Origin: Streptomyces sp. HPF1205 | GTDB taxonomy: Bacteria > Actinomycetota > Actinomycetes > Streptomycetales > Streptomycetaceae | Length of the DNA: 64,000 nucleotides | NCBI RefSeq assembly: GCF_020400825.1 | Contig: NZ_JAINVH010000005.1 | Span: 62,001 to 126,000, forward strand | Direction: 5' to 3' | Shown here: positions 38,670-46,868 of the stretch, one piece after another | How positions within the stretch are numbered: position 1 is the stretch's first letter | Layout of the letters: every line of letters starts with the position of its first letter | Translations under genes and position numbers: made by a program | The notes under the pieces: generated by a model | The model's database searches: none | Told to the model about the DNA's origin: nothing | What the model saw: the letters and a program-made list of their open reading frames with translations, nothing else

Positions 38670-39656
38670 TCAGTCGGTACGGGCGACCCAGCCGCGCTCG
38701 TAGGCGTGCCAGCCCAGTTGCAGGCGGGTGGTCACCCCGGCGATCTCCATCAGCCGTTTGACCCTGCGCTGGACGGTGCGCAGGCCCAGGCCGAGCTGTT
38801 TGGCGGCCGAGGAGTCCGTCAGGCCGGCCAGCAGGAGGGAAAGGATCTGCAGGTCGGTACGGTCGGGCAGGTTCCCGGGGTCCGCCACGGCCGTGCCCGA
38901 GGGGTCGAGCCGCAGCGGCATCGCCTGCCGCCACACGCTCTCGAACAGCCCGGTCAGCGACTCCAGCAGTCCGCTCGCGTGGACGACGAGGGCGGCCGGC
39001 TCCGCGCGGTGCCGGGCCAGCGGCACCATGGCCAGGGTGCCGTCGACCACCACGAGCTTGGTCGGCACCCGGTCCACCACCCGCACCCGCTCACCCCGGT
39101 CCAGGGCGGCGGACAGTTCGACGGCATTGCCCTGCCGGTTCAGGACGTCGCGTTCCAGGACCACGCGGTACGCCACCCCGCGCAGGGCGGCGTCCTCCTC
39201 CGCGTCGTTGTCCATGCCCGCGACGGCCACCGGATCGCCGGTGACCAGGGCACACACCTCGCTCCGCGCGCCGAACTGGATCTGCAGGAAGCGCTGCGCC
39301 ACCGCCCGCGCGCCGGTCACCACCTCGACCAGGTCGTGCACGGCCGGTTCCGTCGCCTCGGCGCGGAACTCGGCGGTGAGGACGGCCGCGGCCACTTCCG
39401 CCCGGTCCAGGTCGTCGCGGCGGCGGGTGAGCAGCGCGGACAGCGCCACGGCGGGCGGTGCGGCCACCCAGCGGCTCGGCCGGGCCGAGGACTGCGCGAC
39501 CAGGCCGTGCCCCTCCAGGTGCCGCAGCACCCGCCCCGTGTTCTCCTCGGTCAGCCCGAGGCGGTCGGCCAGATCGCCGACCTCGGCGGCGCCGAGCCCC
39601 ACCATCGCCCTGTAGGCCGCTTCCTGCACGTCGTCCAACCCGATGGCGCCGAGCAA
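38670..39656 (-). CDS. TrmB/LuxR-type two-HTH transcriptional regulator
   Basis: A 328-residue regulator. The N terminus is a TrmB-like winged helix (LDDVQEAAYRAMVGLGAAEVGDLADRLG), the middle resembles the phospholipase-D-like/TrmB ligand region, and the C terminus is a LuxR-type helix-turn-helix (LLAGLTDSSAAKQLGLGLRTVQRRVKRLM). TTG 39656 is chosen because GGGAGG lies six bases upstream; a much longer upstream frame runs through repeats and is not credible. Seven 10-base repeats begin 15 bases upstream of the start and may be its own binding array. Targets are unknown; such regulators often sit beside secondary-metabolism genes. Confidence 0.8.
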   Translation of the reverse strand: MLGAIGLDDVQEAAYRAMVGLGAAEVGDLADRLGLTEENTGRVLRHLEGHGLVAQSSARPSRWVAAPPAVALSALLTRRRDDLDRAEVAAAVLTAEFRAEATEPAVHDLVEVVTGARAVAQRFLQIQFGARSEVCALVTGDPVAVAGMDNDAEEDAALRGVAYRVVLERDVLNRQGNAVELSAALDRGERVRVVDRVPTKLVVVDGTLAMVPLARHRAEPAALVVHASGLLESLTGLFESVWRQAMPLRLDPSGTAVADPGNLPDRTDLQILSLLLAGLTDSSAAKQLGLGLRTVQRRVKRLMEIAGVTTRLQLGWHAYERGWVARTD

Positions 39657-39670
39657 AGAGCCTCCCTGTC

Positions 39671-39740
39671 CTTGACCGTTGCCGGCTGTTCCTGACTGTC
39701 CCTGGCTGTTCTCGGCTGTTCCCGGCCGTCCCTGGCTGTT
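39671..39740. repeat. Seven 10-bp tandem repeats upstream of regulator
   Basis: Units starting every 10 bases from 39671: cttgaccgtt, gccggctgtt, cctgactgtc, cctggctgtt, ctcggctgtt, cccggccgtc, cctggctgtt. The period is close to one DNA turn, so equivalent bases lie on one face, which suits cooperative protein binding. Confidence 0.75.
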
Positions 39741-40081
39741 CCTGCGCGGGGTGGCGGCCGTCCCTTGCCGTCGGCGGCCGTCGGTGGCCGCCGACGGCCC
39801 GCGGGCAGTTGCGGGCACGGACCGGTGCGCGCGTGCATGCTCGCGTTCGGCACGGTCGGCGCGCACGGATACGCGGTGGCGGAAATGAGCCACGGCGGTT
39901 TTCCGCCGCGGCTCATCATCCCTTGCCGGGCGCGCCGTCTGCCACTGTGAGCGGCGGCCGCGGTCGCGAACAGGCGGGGAGCCCACGAACGCGGCGGTGC
40001 CGGGGCGGTCCCCTGAACGGGGGTGGGACCGGCCCCGGCGTTTCGCGTTTCCCGCCCCTCCGGGCGGTGGACAATAAGGGC
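39741..40081. other. Rest of divergent intergenic region
   Basis: With the 10-bp array this makes a 425-base gap between the TrmB/LuxR regulator and the PP2C-like gene. It contains dyads around 39765-39815 (ggcggccgtcggtggccgccgacggcc) and an AT-richer patch near 39880-39925. No gene seen. Confidence 0.4.
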
Positions 40082-42742
40082 ATGAGCCATCAGGGGGACT
40101 CGCGCCCGACCCAAGAGGACGACTGGTGGCGGGAGTTGTACGGCGACGAGCCCGCCTCGCGGTCGACGCCCGGCCCCGCGTCCACTACGTCCGGCGGACC
40201 GGAGGCGGGTAGGCCGGAAGGGGGCGGCGGGAATACGCCGGGGTCGCTCGACGCGCACTTCCGCTCGGCCCTCAGCGCGATGTCGCCACCGCCCGAGCCG
40301 CGTACGGAGACGCTCAGGCTGCGCCGGCCCACACCGCCCCCGCCACCGCCTTCCTGGCCCCGCCCGACCCGCCCCGCGCCTCCGTCCCAGCGCAGGGAGG
40401 AGCCGCCACAGCCGTCGGACCAGGCACCCGCCGCCGCCCCGGACGGCACGGCGGAACGCGGCCTCGCCGAGCCGGAAGCGGAACCTGCTGCCGTCGAGCC
40501 CCGACCGGCGCGGCCCGCCGCCGAGCTCCAGCCGGAGGCGCCCGCCGTCGAGCCGGAGCCGAGGCTGGAACCGGAGCCGGAACTGGATGCGAGGCCGGAG
40601 CCGGAACCGGAGCCGCGGCCTGTGGACCAGCGGGACCCGCGGGCGTGGAGCGGTGACGACGTCCCCGTACCGCCGGAGCCGGACATGCCGTTCTGGGCCC
40701 GTCCGCCCGGGCCGGCGCGCGGCCGCGCCGAGCCCGAGCGGCAGCCCGAGCCCGAGCCGGCGCCTTGGGACCCTTGGGCGGCGACACCCACCTTCGCGGA
40801 GCCGGCGGTACCGCCCCTGCCGGCGGAGCCACCCGTACCCCCGCGGCCCCCCGTACCCCCGGAGCCGACAGCCGATCCGGAGCGTGAAGGGCGAGCGGCG
40901 GAGGGGGAGAGGGTCGCGCAGAACGGGGCCGCCGGGGAAAGCGCCGCCGGGACACAGGAGCGGACGACGCGGGAGACACCCGCCGAGGAACCCCCCGCGC
41001 CTCCGCCTCCTGCCGCCCGAACGGCTTCCTCACGTCCATGGGACGAGCTGGTGTCCCCGCGTCCGCGCACGCCTGCCCCGCCCGACGCGCCGACCGCACC
41101 GCCCTCGGCCGAGGAGTGGGGCACCACGCGGCCGACCCCCGAGCCGCCCGCCGAACCTCCGACCGCGCCTCCTCCTCCCCAGCCGCCGTCCGATGCCGCG
41201 CGGTCCGAGGTGGCGCCTTCCGAGCCGCGGTCCGTCCCGCCCGCCGGGCCCGTCCCCGGGTGGCCGCTGTCGGCGCTGTCCGCCGAGCCGCCCGCCGCGT
41301 TCGCCGATCCCGCGGAGCCGCCGGCCGCGGCTCCGGAACCGCCGCCCACCCCGGCCGAGCCGCGGTCCACCCGCGACGAGCCGTGGCCCGCCCCCGCCGA
41401 GGGGATGTCCAGCCCTGCCGAGCCGCCGCCCACTCCGGCCGAGCCGTGGCCCGCCCCCGCCGAATCGACGCCCAGCCCTGTCCAGCCGACGCCCACCCTC
41501 GCCGAACCGATGTCCAGCCCTGCCGAACCCCGGTCCACCCGCGACGAGCCGCCGCCCACCCCCGCCGAATCGACGCCCAGCCCTGTCCAGCCGACGCCCA
41601 CCCTCGCCGAACCGATGTCCAGCCCTGCCGAAGGGACACCGGCTTCCGTAGAAGGGCCGGCTGCCGTAGAAGGCTCGGCCTCCCCCGGAAAATCGGCGTC
41701 CGTGCCCGTGGAGCCGCCGTCCGTCCCGCCCGCCGCCGGGGGTGGGCCGTGGGCCGGCGGCGTCCCCTCGGCGCGGGCCGGCGCCGAGGCCGCCCCGCCG
41801 TGGAACGAGACCACTTTCGGCGAGGGGGACGTGACGTGGGCCCCGGAGCTGCCGCCCGGGTGGGTGGCCGCCGAGGGGGCCGGGGTCGTCGCCGAGGAGG
41901 TGGGGGAGCCCGAGGTGGTGGGGGGCGGGCCGCCGACGTACGGGCCGGAGCCCACCGCGTGGCCCGAGGCGGACCTGGAGGCGCTGGACGCGCTCGTGCC
42001 CGACACGGTGCTGGACGGCGCGCGGTACGGGCGGCTCACGCTGCGGGCCGCGGCGATCCGCGGCGACTCGGCCCGCTACCGGGGCCGGCCCCGCGGGGAC
42101 GCGCTGCTCACCGCCCGGTTCGGGACGGGCGACGACGCGCTGCTGCTGCTCGCGATGGCCGGCGGGCCGCGTGGCGCGGACGACGCGCACCAGGCCGCCC
42201 GGGACGCCGTGCGCTGGATCGCCGGCGCCGTCGGCCGCAGCCGCGCCCGCCTGGCCGAGGACCTCAGGGCCGCCCGCAGGGGCGAGCTGAAGGCGGGCCT
42301 GCACCGGCTGACCGACCGCTGCTACGGCAGGCTGCGCGCCCGCGGCGAGGACCTCGGTCTGGACGAGGGCACGTACACCGCCTCCCTCAGGTGCCTGCTG
42401 CTGCCCGCCGATCCCGGGTGCGGCGTCCGGCTGTTCTTCGGGGTCGGCGACGGCGGCCTGTTCCGGCTCAGGGACGGCTCCTGGGAGGAGCTGGACGTTG
42501 CACCGGACGAGGCGTCGGCCCCGTTCCGCTTCCGGGCCTGCGTCGCCCGGCCCGGTGACGCCCTGGTGATGTGCGGCGCGGGCCTGGCCGAACCCCTGCG
42601 CGGCGAACCGGAACTGGCCCGGCACCTCGCCGCCCGCTGGAGCGGCGGCGTTCCCGGCCTGGCGGCTTACCTCGCCGACGTCCAAACGCGGGTGAAGGGG
42701 TACGCCGACGACCGCACGGTGGTGACCGTCTGGGACGACTGA
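40082..42742 (+). CDS. Pro/Glu-rich protein with C-terminal PP2C-like domain
   Basis: An 886-residue protein. Residues 1-600 are low complexity, rich in Pro, Glu and Ala, with internal 35-residue repeats (STPSPVQPTPTLAEPMSSPAE). The last 240 residues resemble a PP2C phosphatase: LRAAAIRGDSARYRGRPRGD, ALLLLAMAGGPRGADDAHQAA, then LFFGVGDGGLFRL and final YADDRTVVTVWDD. The DG of the usual metal-binding DGxGG motif is replaced (MAGGPRG), so activity may be altered or lost. ATG 40082 follows AAGGG. It could dephosphorylate or bind Ser/Thr-phosphorylated targets, with the Pro-rich arm as a spacer (inference). Confidence 0.7.
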   Translation: MSHQGDSRPTQEDDWWRELYGDEPASRSTPGPASTTSGGPEAGRPEGGGGNTPGSLDAHFRSALSAMSPPPEPRTETLRLRRPTPPPPPPSWPRPTRPAPPSQRREEPPQPSDQAPAAAPDGTAERGLAEPEAEPAAVEPRPARPAAELQPEAPAVEPEPRLEPEPELDARPEPEPEPRPVDQRDPRAWSGDDVPVPPEPDMPFWARPPGPARGRAEPERQPEPEPAPWDPWAATPTFAEPAVPPLPAEPPVPPRPPVPPEPTADPEREGRAAEGERVAQNGAAGESAAGTQERTTRETPAEEPPAPPPPAARTASSRPWDELVSPRPRTPAPPDAPTAPPSAEEWGTTRPTPEPPAEPPTAPPPPQPPSDAARSEVAPSEPRSVPPAGPVPGWPLSALSAEPPAAFADPAEPPAAAPEPPPTPAEPRSTRDEPWPAPAEGMSSPAEPPPTPAEPWPAPAESTPSPVQPTPTLAEPMSSPAEPRSTRDEPPPTPAESTPSPVQPTPTLAEPMSSPAEGTPASVEGPAAVEGSASPGKSASVPVEPPSVPPAAGGGPWAGGVPSARAGAEAAPPWNETTFGEGDVTWAPELPPGWVAAEGAGVVAEEVGEPEVVGGGPPTYGPEPTAWPEADLEALDALVPDTVLDGARYGRLTLRAAAIRGDSARYRGRPRGDALLTARFGTGDDALLLLAMAGGPRGADDAHQAARDAVRWIAGAVGRSRARLAEDLRAARRGELKAGLHRLTDRCYGRLRARGEDLGLDEGTYTASLRCLLLPADPGCGVRLFFGVGDGGLFRLRDGSWEELDVAPDEASAPFRFRACVARPGDALVMCGAGLAEPLRGEPELARHLAARWSGGVPGLAAYLADVQTRVKGYADDRTVVTVWDD
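41456..41640 (+). repeat. 105-bp in-frame tandem repeat in Pro-rich region
   Basis: The segment starting at 41461 recurs at 41566 (period 105, 35 codons), identical for about 65 bases. The copies encode ESTPSPVQPTPTLAEPMSSP twice. Copy number changes would lengthen or shorten the linker without breaking the frame. Confidence 0.8.
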
Positions 42743-42829
42743 CCGCCGGTTCCGGCGCCACGGCCCGGCGCGCCCGCTCCAACCTCCCGGCCCGCACCCG
42801 TCCCTGACCCGCCGCAATGCCACTGGCCG

Positions 42830-43780
42830 TCATCTCTGCTGCGGTACGCGCGGTACAGGCGGTCCGGGCGGTACGGGGGTGCCGCGCGCGGCTTGCCGCA
42901 GTCCGTCGCGGATGGCCCCGGCGGTACGGGCGAGGGCGTCGGCGAGCGGTACGGCGTCCCGGTCGGCCGGCACCAGGGCGCACAGCGCGGCGATCACCTC
43001 GCCGCGCGGGGCACGCACGGGTACGGCGGCGGACCTGACACCGGGGACCGGCGTGTCGCGGTCGAATGCGGCGCCCCGGTCGCGGATCTCCCGTGCGGCG
43101 CGGTCCCAGTCCCAGGGGGCAGCGTCCGTCGGCCGCCCCGGTTCCGACTCCGACTCCGAGCCCGGCCCCGTGCCGGGCACGAGCGGCCCCGGTCCCGACT
43201 CCGTGCCGGGCACGAGCGGCCCCGGTCCCGACTCCGTGCCCGGCACGACCGGCCCCGGCGTTCGCCCTGCGACCCCCTCGCCCGGCGGACCCGCCGCCGC
43301 GTGGGCGGCCAGCACCAGGCCCGCGGCCGTCGGCCACGGCCAGATCGCCCCCGGCCGGACCAGAAGCGGCACGTGGTCCGCGGCGGCGTCAGGTCCCGCT
43401 CCCGCGGCCACGATCGTGCGGTTTTCGCGCAGCACCGTGAGCGCCACGGTGGCTTCCTCCCCGCGCGCCAGCCGCCGCAGCGGTCCCTGAGCGGCCGCCA
43501 AAAGGCCTGGATGCGGCTGCCAATTGCGGCCCAGGCGGAATACCCGCACGCCCACCCGATAACGCCCGCCCGAGCGTTCCACCGCGTTCAGCGCGACCAA
43601 TTGGTCCAGTAATCGGTGAGCGCTGGTCTTCGGCAGGCCGGCGTCGGAGGCGAGCGTGCTCAGTCCGGCCTCGCCGACCCGGTCCAGCGCTTCCAGCAGC
43701 GCGAACGCCCCCTCCAGTACCCCGCGTCCGCCTCTCGTACCGCGTCCACCGCTCCGCATCGGCCCGTCCCCCGTTCCCAT
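42830..43780 (-). CDS. IclR-family transcriptional regulator with internal 11-aa repeat
   Basis: A 316-residue regulator. The N-terminal winged helix (FALLEALDRVGEAGLSTLASDAGLPKTSAHRLLDQL) and wing (NAVERSGGRYRVGVRVFRLG) match IclR. The effector domain follows (ATVALTVLRENRTIVAAG, FDRDTPVPGVRSAAVPVRAPRGEVIAAL), but a Pro/Gly/Ser-rich insert built from VPGTESGPGPL repeats interrupts it at about residues 172-215. Start 43780 (MGTGDG) is taken; 43759 (MRSGGRG) is as likely. Divergent from an anti-sigma-type ATPase gene. The ligand is unknown. Confidence 0.8.
   Translation of the reverse strand: MGTGDGPMRSGGRGTRGGRGVLEGAFALLEALDRVGEAGLSTLASDAGLPKTSAHRLLDQLVALNAVERSGGRYRVGVRVFRLGRNWQPHPGLLAAAQGPLRRLARGEEATVALTVLRENRTIVAAGAGPDAAADHVPLLVRPGAIWPWPTAAGLVLAAHAAAGPPGEGVAGRTPGPVVPGTESGPGPLVPGTESGPGPLVPGTGPGSESESEPGRPTDAAPWDWDRAAREIRDRGAAFDRDTPVPGVRSAAVPVRAPRGEVIAALCALVPADRDAVPLADALARTAGAIRDGLRQAARGTPVPPGPPVPRVPQQR
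43170..43260 (-). repeat. 33-bp minisatellite inside IclR gene
   Basis: Two identical 33-base units (43170-43202, 43203-43235) and a partial third with changes. In frame, each unit adds 11 residues. Confidence 0.85.
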
Positions 43781-43987
43781 TCCGCGGTGATCCAGCCAAC
43801 CAGGCCACGTTATACGGCCGATAATCAGTGGATTGGGGCCACAGACAGCGGGAATCACGGTTCCGTGGTTCCCGCCCCTTGCCGCGGCCGCCGATGCCCG
43901 GGGCAAGAATGCGGCGGACATCTGGCGTGTCGTCGCCATTGGGCGGCGAATCCGGGATTCGGAGGACTGGCCGCCCGAGAGGTGGGC

Positions 43988-44446
43988 ATGCCTACCCGCA
44001 GGGGAAAGGCCCGAGCAGAACGGGGGAAGCAGACGGATATCACGGGGCACAGGCTGCGGCACGCGGTACGGCGGGCCGACCTACCGGCCGTGGCCGAGAC
44101 GCGCAGACTACTCAGAGACCATTTGCGGAGGTGGGGGGCACCGGCTCTGGCGGACACCGCGGAGTTGCTGACCAGTGAGCTCGTCACCAACGCGCTTCAG
44201 CACACGCCGGGCGGCGCGGTCCTGACGGCCACGTACTCGCCCGGCACCGACCCCCGGCTGCGAGTCGAGGTGCACGACTCCCTCGCCCGCCGTCCGCGCC
44301 TGCGGACCGCCGACATCGGCGGCGGCGATTACGCGACCTCCGGCCGCGGCCTGATGCTCGTCCAGGCCCTCGCCGACGCCTGGGGGGTCCGGGCCGGGGA
44401 GAGCGGGAAGGTCATCTGGTTCGAACTCATGGGGGAAGTGGGATGA
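43988..44446 (+). CDS. Anti-sigma-factor-like ATP-binding protein (HATPase)
   Basis: A 152-residue GHKL ATPase of the RsbW/SpoIIAB kind, common in Streptomyces. The N box is TAELLTSELVTNALQHTP, G1 is RVEVHDSLARRP and G2 is TSGRGLMLVQALADAWGV. Such proteins phosphorylate anti-anti-sigma factors or bind sigma factors. No sigma or STAS partner is adjacent. ATG 43988 follows GAGAGGTG. Divergent from the IclR gene and convergent with the DUF2637 gene. Confidence 0.85.
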   Translation: MPTRRGKARAERGKQTDITGHRLRHAVRRADLPAVAETRRLLRDHLRRWGAPALADTAELLTSELVTNALQHTPGGAVLTATYSPGTDPRLRVEVHDSLARRPRLRTADIGGGDYATSGRGLMLVQALADAWGVRAGESGKVIWFELMGEVG

Positions 44447-44561
44447 GAAGCGGGATGTGAAGCGGATGAGCCGACGCCCACCGCCCGCTTCCGGTCCTCG
44501 ACGGTGCGGGCACGGCGCCCGCACCCCAGGAGGGGAGGAGGCGCCGCGCCCGGCGGGACAC

Positions 44562-45617
44562 TCAGCCGAATTGACGTTCGAGGTCTTCCAGTTTGCGCTC
44601 AAGGGAGTCGAGCCGCGGGAGCGTCAGCGTGTCGTCCTCGGCCGTGAGGTCGATGGTGCGGGCCGCCGCCTCGTCGCGTACGGGCTGCAGGGCCGGGCGG
44701 GCCCGGGACGGGAGCTCGGGGGTGTCCGGCGTCGCCGACTGCCCTATGGCAGGCTCCGAAGCGGGCTGGGACGAGCCGGACGCGGAGGCCGCGTGCGGGA
44801 GTTCGACCTGGCGTCCGCCCCGGCCGCCGCGCGGCCACGTGCGGTGCTGCCGGCTGATCGCCTTCAACTGCGCGCGCTCCAGCCGGTCGTGCTCACGCCG
44901 CCGCTGCGCCTTCTGCTCGCGCTGCCGCCGCTCCTCCCGTACCTCCTCGACCGCCTCGTCCAGCGACCGCACGCCCTCAAGGAGCATCAGCGACCAGGCG
45001 CCGTAGGTCTCCCGGGGCGCCCGCAGCCAGCGGACCATGCGGATCTGCGGCAGCGGACGCGGCACCAGGCCCTGCTCGCGCAGCGCGGCCCGGCGGGTCT
45101 GCTTCAGCGCCCGGTCGAAGAGCACCGCGGCCGACAGCGACATACCGGCGAAGAACTGCGGGGCGCCCGCGTGGTCGGCGCCGCGCGGCGCGTGCACCCA
45201 GTTGAACCAGGCCGCGGCGCCGGCGAACATCCACACCAGCATGCGCGAGCCGAGCGCCGCGTCGCCGTGGCTCGCCTCGCGCACGGCCAGCACCGAGCAG
45301 AACATGGCGGCGCCGTCGAGCCCGAACGGCACCAGGTACTCCCACCCGCCGGTCAGCCCGAGGTTCTGCCGGCCGAAGCCGACCAGGCCGTGGAAGGACA
45401 GCGCGGCGGCCACCGCGGCGCAGCAGAAGAGCAGGACGTAGGAGGCGCTGCCGTAGATGGCCTCCTTGCGGCGGCGCCGTTCCTCCATCCGCTCCCAGGA
45501 GTCGCCCTGTGCGGATTCGGCGCCCTTGCGGCGGTTTCGGACCACGACGACGCAGGCCGCGAGAACGACCAGGCCGACGGCACCCGAGAGTGTCCAGTCC
45601 AGCGTTATCTGTCTCAT
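44562..45617 (-). CDS. DUF2637 (SpdB-like) membrane protein
   Basis: A 351-residue protein. One N-terminal hydrophobic segment (LSGAVGLVVLAACVVVVRN) and then four (ASYVLLFCCAAVAAALSFHGLVG, LVPFGLDGAAMFCSVLAV, MLVWMFAGAAAWFNWVHAP, FFAGMSLSAAVLFDRAL) form the DUF2637 core with its GLDGAAM and FNWVHAP signatures. The C terminus is a charged coiled coil (EEVREERRQREQKAQRRREHDRLERAQ) followed by a linker and a final helix LDSLERKLEDLERQFG. ATG 45617 follows GAGGA. DUF2637 proteins are found in plasmid-spread loci and on chromosomes near differentiation genes; the role is not established. Confidence 0.8.
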   Translation of the reverse strand: MRQITLDWTLSGAVGLVVLAACVVVVRNRRKGAESAQGDSWERMEERRRRKEAIYGSASYVLLFCCAAVAAALSFHGLVGFGRQNLGLTGGWEYLVPFGLDGAAMFCSVLAVREASHGDAALGSRMLVWMFAGAAAWFNWVHAPRGADHAGAPQFFAGMSLSAAVLFDRALKQTRRAALREQGLVPRPLPQIRMVRWLRAPRETYGAWSLMLLEGVRSLDEAVEEVREERRQREQKAQRRREHDRLERAQLKAISRQHRTWPRGGRGGRQVELPHAASASGSSQPASEPAIGQSATPDTPELPSRARPALQPVRDEAAARTIDLTAEDDTLTLPRLDSLERKLEDLERQFG

Positions 45618-45726
45618 GAGCGATTCCTCGTGTCGCTTCCGTCGCGCTCGGGCCGCGGGACGGCTTACGACCGACATCCTTGCGAAGAGCGCGGATAGGC
45701 GCAGTCGTTATGGCGCAAGAGCACGC

Positions 45727-46608
45727 TTACGGATCGCGTACCGGGCCGGGGGTCGAACTCCCGTGCCACAACGGCTGACTTGACCGAGATCGTAGCGTGG
45801 TCCTGGCGGTCGCATATGCCGGGCTCCGGATCCCGGCCCGGCCGAGGGCCCGCGGGCAGGCCGCGCACGCCGCCCCGGGGTCCAGCGTGTAGACCAGGCA
45901 GCAGGTCAGCCGGGTCCGCCGGGCCGGTCCCGCACCCCGCTGCGGTACGGGGAAGCCGGCCGCGCCGACGAACGGCGGAGTGCCGCCGGGAAGCAGGGCC
46001 GCCAGCTCCGCCCGGGCGCGCGACTCCTCCGATTCGCCCATGAGCCCGGCCACGTACCACAGGCCCTCGGCCACCTCGTCCGTCGCCATTCCCCACAGCG
46101 CGTGCGGGCCGCGCCGCAGCAGCGGCCCGAACCCCTTGAGGACCGGCGCGAGGTGAGCGGCGAGGGCGGACCGCAGCTCTTCGCGCAGCGCCGCCCGCGA
46201 GGGCACCGTCCTGGCCCCCGGCAGGCGCGCGGCCCGGTCGCCCGGCAGGCAGCCGAACCCCTCGGGCCGCACGGTCATCGCGCCGCTCGCGCGGTGCACG
46301 GACACGGCGCCTGGCGGCAGCCGGGGCACGCGGTGGCGCAGGAACCACGGCACGGTGAAGAGCAGGCAGGCCGGCCACAGGTAGCGGTGCAGCGCGAGAG
46401 TGGCCGCCACGTCGGGCCGCGGCCGGCGGCCGTAGCGCGCCGTCAGCCGCTCCGCCTCCCGCGCGACGAAGTCCGCGACCGTCCGGCCGCCGGCGGCCAG
46501 GTCGCTGACGGCGGTCCAGCCGCCGTCCGAGCGCGGGGCGGCGTTCGTGACGCACAGGGCGGGGTGGACGGCGGTCAGGCGCGCGTACGAGGAGCTGATC
46601 GCTGGCAT
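45727..46608 (-). CDS. FhuF-like (2Fe-2S) ferric-siderophore reductase
   Basis: A 293-residue protein of the FhuF type. The C-terminal cluster signature CC-x10-C-x2-C is visible as TCCLVYTLDPGAACAACPR (about 234-252), which binds a 2Fe-2S centre; the central region has HALWGMATDEVA and LWYVAGLMG. FhuF-like proteins reduce iron in imported siderophores in the cytosol. An iron box (46611-46624) touches the start codon, so repression by an IdeR/DmdR-type regulator in iron excess is expected. Confidence 0.8.
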   Translation of the reverse strand: MPAISSSYARLTAVHPALCVTNAAPRSDGGWTAVSDLAAGGRTVADFVAREAERLTARYGRRPRPDVAATLALHRYLWPACLLFTVPWFLRHRVPRLPPGAVSVHRASGAMTVRPEGFGCLPGDRAARLPGARTVPSRAALREELRSALAAHLAPVLKGFGPLLRRGPHALWGMATDEVAEGLWYVAGLMGESEESRARAELAALLPGGTPPFVGAAGFPVPQRGAGPARRTRLTCCLVYTLDPGAACAACPRALGRAGIRSPAYATARTTLRSRSSQPLWHGSSTPGPVRDP

Positions 46609-46610
46609 GG

Positions 46611-46624
46611 TAAGGCTAACCTTA
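46611..46624 (-). promoter_or_regulatory. Iron box (DmdR/IdeR-type operator)
   Basis: The palindrome TAAGGCTAACCTTA lies two bases upstream of the start codon of the FhuF-like gene. It is close to the actinobacterial consensus TTAGGTTAGGCTAACCTAA; a further half-site-like AACCTAA is at 46644-46650. Confidence 0.75.
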
Positions 46625-46670
46625 GGCAGCTCGGTCGGGGTTTAACCTAACGGCGGTACGCCATCCGGGT

Positions 46671-46852
46671 GAGCGATGGGCGTCGAGCCACGGCTCTGAC
46701 CGACGGCTCCGATCGACGGCTCCGATCGACGGCGCGAAGCGATGGCACCGAGCGATCGCACCACAGGCGATCGCACCGAGCGATGGCACGAAGCAACGGC
46801 ACGAAGCAATGGCAGCAGGCGATCGCACCGGGCGGTCGCACTCAGGCGACGG
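46671..46852. repeat. Degenerate ~13-bp tandem array
   Basis: Roughly 13 units with core GCGATSGCACC (for example gatcgacggctcc at 46711, agcgatcgcacc near 46750, gcgatcgcaccg near 46820) between the iron-box gene and the GntR gene. The units differ by a few bases and spacing varies from 12 to 15. Confidence 0.65.
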
Positions 46853-46868
46853 AATGGAAGGGGCGCCC

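Noticed and set aside
39700..39986. N-terminal extension of the TrmB/LuxR-type regulator
   Set aside because: It would translate the 10-bp repeat array; TTG 39656 has GGGAGG and matches the start of the winged helix.
45700..45780. tRNA-like stretch (T-arm-like CGGGG-GTCGAAC-TCCCG followed by TGCCACA)
   Set aside because: No matching acceptor 5' strand, D arm or anticodon stem can be folded, and most of it lies inside the FhuF-like coding sequence.
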